Shown in pieces: positions 61,377-64,000 of a stretch of DNA of 64,000 nucleotides (positions within the stretch are counted from its first letter, which is position 1; the number at the start of each line of letters is the position of its first letter). Position numbers and translations under genes: made by a program. This DNA is from Vanessa cardui (Eukaryota; Arthropoda; Insecta; Lepidoptera; Nymphalidae), in NCBI RefSeq assembly GCF_905220365.1, contig NC_061143.1:6138001-6202000 (forward strand), read 5' to 3'. The notes beneath the pieces are model-generated. The model saw only the letters and a program-made list of their open reading frames with translations. It searched no databases and was not told the DNA's origin.

Positions 61377-62067
61377 CAGTGTTGGGCAAATTTTAATTGC
61401 AGGAACAATTAAAGATTAACAATTAATTAATTGTTAATTGTTACTACTACAGTTAACAATTAATCAATTGTAATTGTGGAAAATCACAACTAACAATTAT
61501 TTAATTGTTAACTGTATTATTAACAATTAACAATTAATTAATTTTTAGTTGTTTTGTTAATTTTAATTAAAATTAACAATTAAAAATACTGCTGTAAAAT
61601 ATAAAGACTTGAGCGAAGACGACGACTTGAAATGTTTTTGTTTTATACCTACGCTGAAGAAATATTTATCAATGCAACTTTATATTATATAATATAAAAA
61701 TAAACACTTTTTTTAGTGGAAAGAGACATTTAGAAAAAATAAGCTTAAAACTTAGAGCCTTTGACCACATTTTTATTCGTCTGAAGTATAATACTTGTAG
61801 CTTAATTTTCCTAAATATTTACTAATTTCATTTTGATATATAAAGTTAATTGTTAGTTTTAATTGTTTTATAAAACAACTAAAAAAGTTAATTGCAATTA
61901 TTTTAATTGTAAGCTGCAATTGATATACGTTAATCAAATTAATTTAATTGCAAGGTGCAATTAAAAATGTAATTGCGATTAATTTAATTGTAATTAATTT
62001 AATTGCAATTACTTTTTTAGTCAATTAATAAGATAATTGACAATTACTTGATTAATGCCCAAAACTG
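61377..62067. mobile_element. hAT-type MITE with perfect 8-bp target duplication
   Basis: Left end CAGTGTTGGGCA and right end TGCCCAAAACTG are terminal inverted repeats (11 of 12 match). TCTCCATC flanks both sides exactly (61369-61376 and 62068-62075). An 8-bp duplication with CAGTG-type ends is diagnostic of the hAT superfamily. The interior is made of overlapping ATTAATTG/TTAACAATT words with no ORF, so it depends on a transposase elsewhere. Confidence 0.85.
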
Positions 62068-62109
62068 TCTCCATCATCTCTTCAGGACAGTCTAGTAATT
62101 GAATGAAGA

Positions 62110-62245
62110 TGTCGTTAATTCGTCACGTGGGAGTTTCCTTACCTTATGTCTTTTACCGCAGTTCATGAAATCATTTTTAAGCATTTGAAATGTCAAAGAG
62201 GCTTGCTTTGGTTTGAAACTATTATGTATGGGTTAAGATTCACGA
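62110..62245 (-). repeat. Degenerate SINE next to the hAT MITE
   Basis: GGTTTGAAACTATTATGTATGG and a worn TTTACCGCAGTTCATGAAAT are the only recognisable blocks, in the right order for a reversed SINE. Confidence 0.4.
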
Positions 62246-62289
62246 TTATTATAATTAAGGGACCTGGCTCTACATTTTAGTATACAAGT

Positions 62290-62545
62290 TACATCGATGC
62301 TACAAATATTTTTAGGAGTTGTCAACTCGTTAAGCCTTCCATGTCAGGATCACCAACCATAAACATTGCAGCTGCGATAAAATTAACCAATATTTACGTC
62401 CCTAATGATAGAATCTATGATCTTACATCTCTTATGCTTTAATTGCCCTGGGTCGTCAAACTTTCGAACCGGAATGAAACAATGGTAAGTATTACAATTT
62501 GGCGGTAGTTGAGTGTGTGATTCCTATCTAGACGGTCTTATGCCA
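62290..62545 (-). repeat. Family B repeat, very degenerate
   Basis: CGAACCGGAATGAAACAATG, ATTTGGCGGTAGTTGAG and CTATCTAGACGG retain the right third. The left part is barely recognisable. Confidence 0.4.
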
Positions 62546-63017
62546 AATTAAGAGTAAATACGAATCAATTAGAAATATTATTCGAGTACCAATCAATAAT
62601 GACCTTAATTTTTTTTTTGTATTTAATTTATCCATTTTTTATTAAAAAACAGTACGTTATACTCGAGCAGCCGATAATTTATAAGCGTGTTAAACATTTT
62701 CGTTATACAAAAATGTACGTGTTCAAACAATTTTACTAAAGAATTTTAATTACAATGAAAAAAATCTATTTAAAAGTTACCTTCCTTAATTGAGGAGAAG
62801 CGGGCGCATGAAGCCAGCGTGAAGCTCGTTCGTGCATATAACAAAGTCTGTTATCATATTTAGTGTGAACAGACGTTTTTGTTAATGACCCCTTAGAGAT
62901 GAAAATTAAAAATTTATTTTGATTCATTTAGCTTCGATTAAATTTGAATGTTGTATTTTTCTTGCACGATTATATTCGAATTTTGAATTGAAAAAATAAT
63001 TTTCACAGAAGCCAATA

Positions 63018-63225
63018 TGCAATATTGTTGTGTTTCGTTTTGTAGGGTGAGTGAGCCAGTGAAATTGTCACAACATAACATCTTAGTTTGCAAAAAGGTG
63101 CCCTACGTACAATGTGTGATATTATATGTAATATTCCTTATAGGCCATTGTCTATTGGCGTTGGTGACGTAGCACTAACGATGGCTGACCATTAGGTGGC
63201 TGTTCCGCCTTACTATATTCCATAA
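63018..63225 (+). repeat. Family B repeat, plus orientation
   Basis: It runs from CAATATTGTTGTGTTTCG through GGGTGAGTGAGCCAGTG to CATTAGGTGGCTGTTCCGCC. Confidence 0.6.
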
Positions 63226-64000
63226 AGTATATAAAAATAATTTTCCGTTTTAAATATTTATTATTTAAATTAAAACAAAAAACGTTTAATCATGTCTTTT
63301 CCTTATTATCCTAACAAAACAAATGAATGTCAAAAAAAAGTGGTATCTATCTCAAATATTTCGAAAACCCTTTAAAAATTAGTTTATCATAAAAATTCTT
63401 AAAAACGATTGCTTAGATTCAATTCTTGACCGTAAACATAGAATAGGATACGAATATCAAACTCATCAAACATAAATATCACTTATTTAATTATATAAGT
63501 TCCATTTATTAAAGAAAAATATCCACTATTATTATTAAAAAGTTAATTTTTAAATTCAGAATAAAAATATAATAACACAAAAGAGATATCAAGCTGTTCT
63601 AGGATGTGAACATCACTTTATATAATAACGGTGACAATCAAATGTAACCAGCATTACACTTTAAGCATAAAATTGCGCAAGTCATTTTACCTAATAGAAA
63701 AACTTTCTTCGTGGTAAAGATGTTATTTTTCCGTAAAACTGGCTACCACAAACAAACGTGTTTGAAATAAAAATACACAAATTGCATGATAACGTTCAAG
63801 ATATTATAACCCTTGTTACTTATTAGTTAAGAGCTAAAATAGTGTAAAGAAACTTAGACTTCTATTAACAGGATTGCCATTCATATATCGTTGATCTAAT
63901 GTCAAATTTGTAAGGTAGACCTAGGACTTCGAATTGTTTTTATTTATTACCAGTCACCCGCACGCATGAAATGCTGTCTTATACTGTTCTTAGCTTTTTT
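63226..64000. other. AT-rich, nothing recognised
   Basis: No ORF, repeat or splice pattern is supported. Confidence 0.6.

Overview
The window reads as a euchromatic stretch of a butterfly or moth (Lepidoptera) nuclear genome. It is strongly AT-rich, with no operons or bacterial signals. It is full of short interspersed elements typical of Lepidoptera: a tRNA-headed SINE with a (TTG)n tail, a second poly(A)-tailed family, Helitron-like remnants ending in CTAG, and decayed non-LTR retrotransposon ends. Species and family names of repeats are inferred from memory and were not searched.

One protein-coding gene can be assembled with confidence. It lies on the minus strand and is transcribed from about 49 kb down to 29.5 kb. 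Five exons join without frame conflict (42058-42176, 34732-34781, 31449-31638, 30863-31117, 29586-30680). A sixth, the start-codon exon, is proposed at 48886-48916. The predicted product has about 579 residues: a signal peptide, a charged N-terminal stretch, then a glutamine- and proline-rich low-complexity body with a polyglutamine tract, a compact motif near residues 518-538 (core TPEEFAALLAAGYSV), and an RGD tripeptide four residues from the end. It looks like a secreted matrix or cuticle-associated protein, but no named family is recognised.

Layout. 1-15 kb: gene-poor, holding SINEs, a LINE reverse-transcriptase remnant (5.88-6.10 kb) and a DNA element with 219-bp inverted arms (6.08-7.76 kb), plus one candidate start-codon exon on the plus strand (9531-9563). 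15.65-24.66 kb: two adjacent direct copies of one segment. Copy A carries a 1.35-kb element that copy B lacks, and a third partial copy lies at 25.56-25.96 kb. 25-29.5 kb: mostly featureless, with a 96-codon unassigned ORF followed by a GC-rich retroelement-like end. 29.5-49 kb: the glutamine-rich gene, its introns loaded with SINEs, Helitron fragments and a near-perfect 20-bp hairpin. 49-64 kb: no recognisable coding gene. It holds a candidate noncoding first exon (about 57.2 kb), a young SINE with a perfect 14-bp target duplication (59.37 kb) and a 691-bp hAT-type MITE with a perfect 8-bp target duplication (61.38-62.07 kb).

Nearly all short ORFs elsewhere are chance readings of AT-rich DNA or of the SINEs. 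No tRNA gene, rRNA gene, CRISPR array or complete transposase or reverse transcriptase was found.
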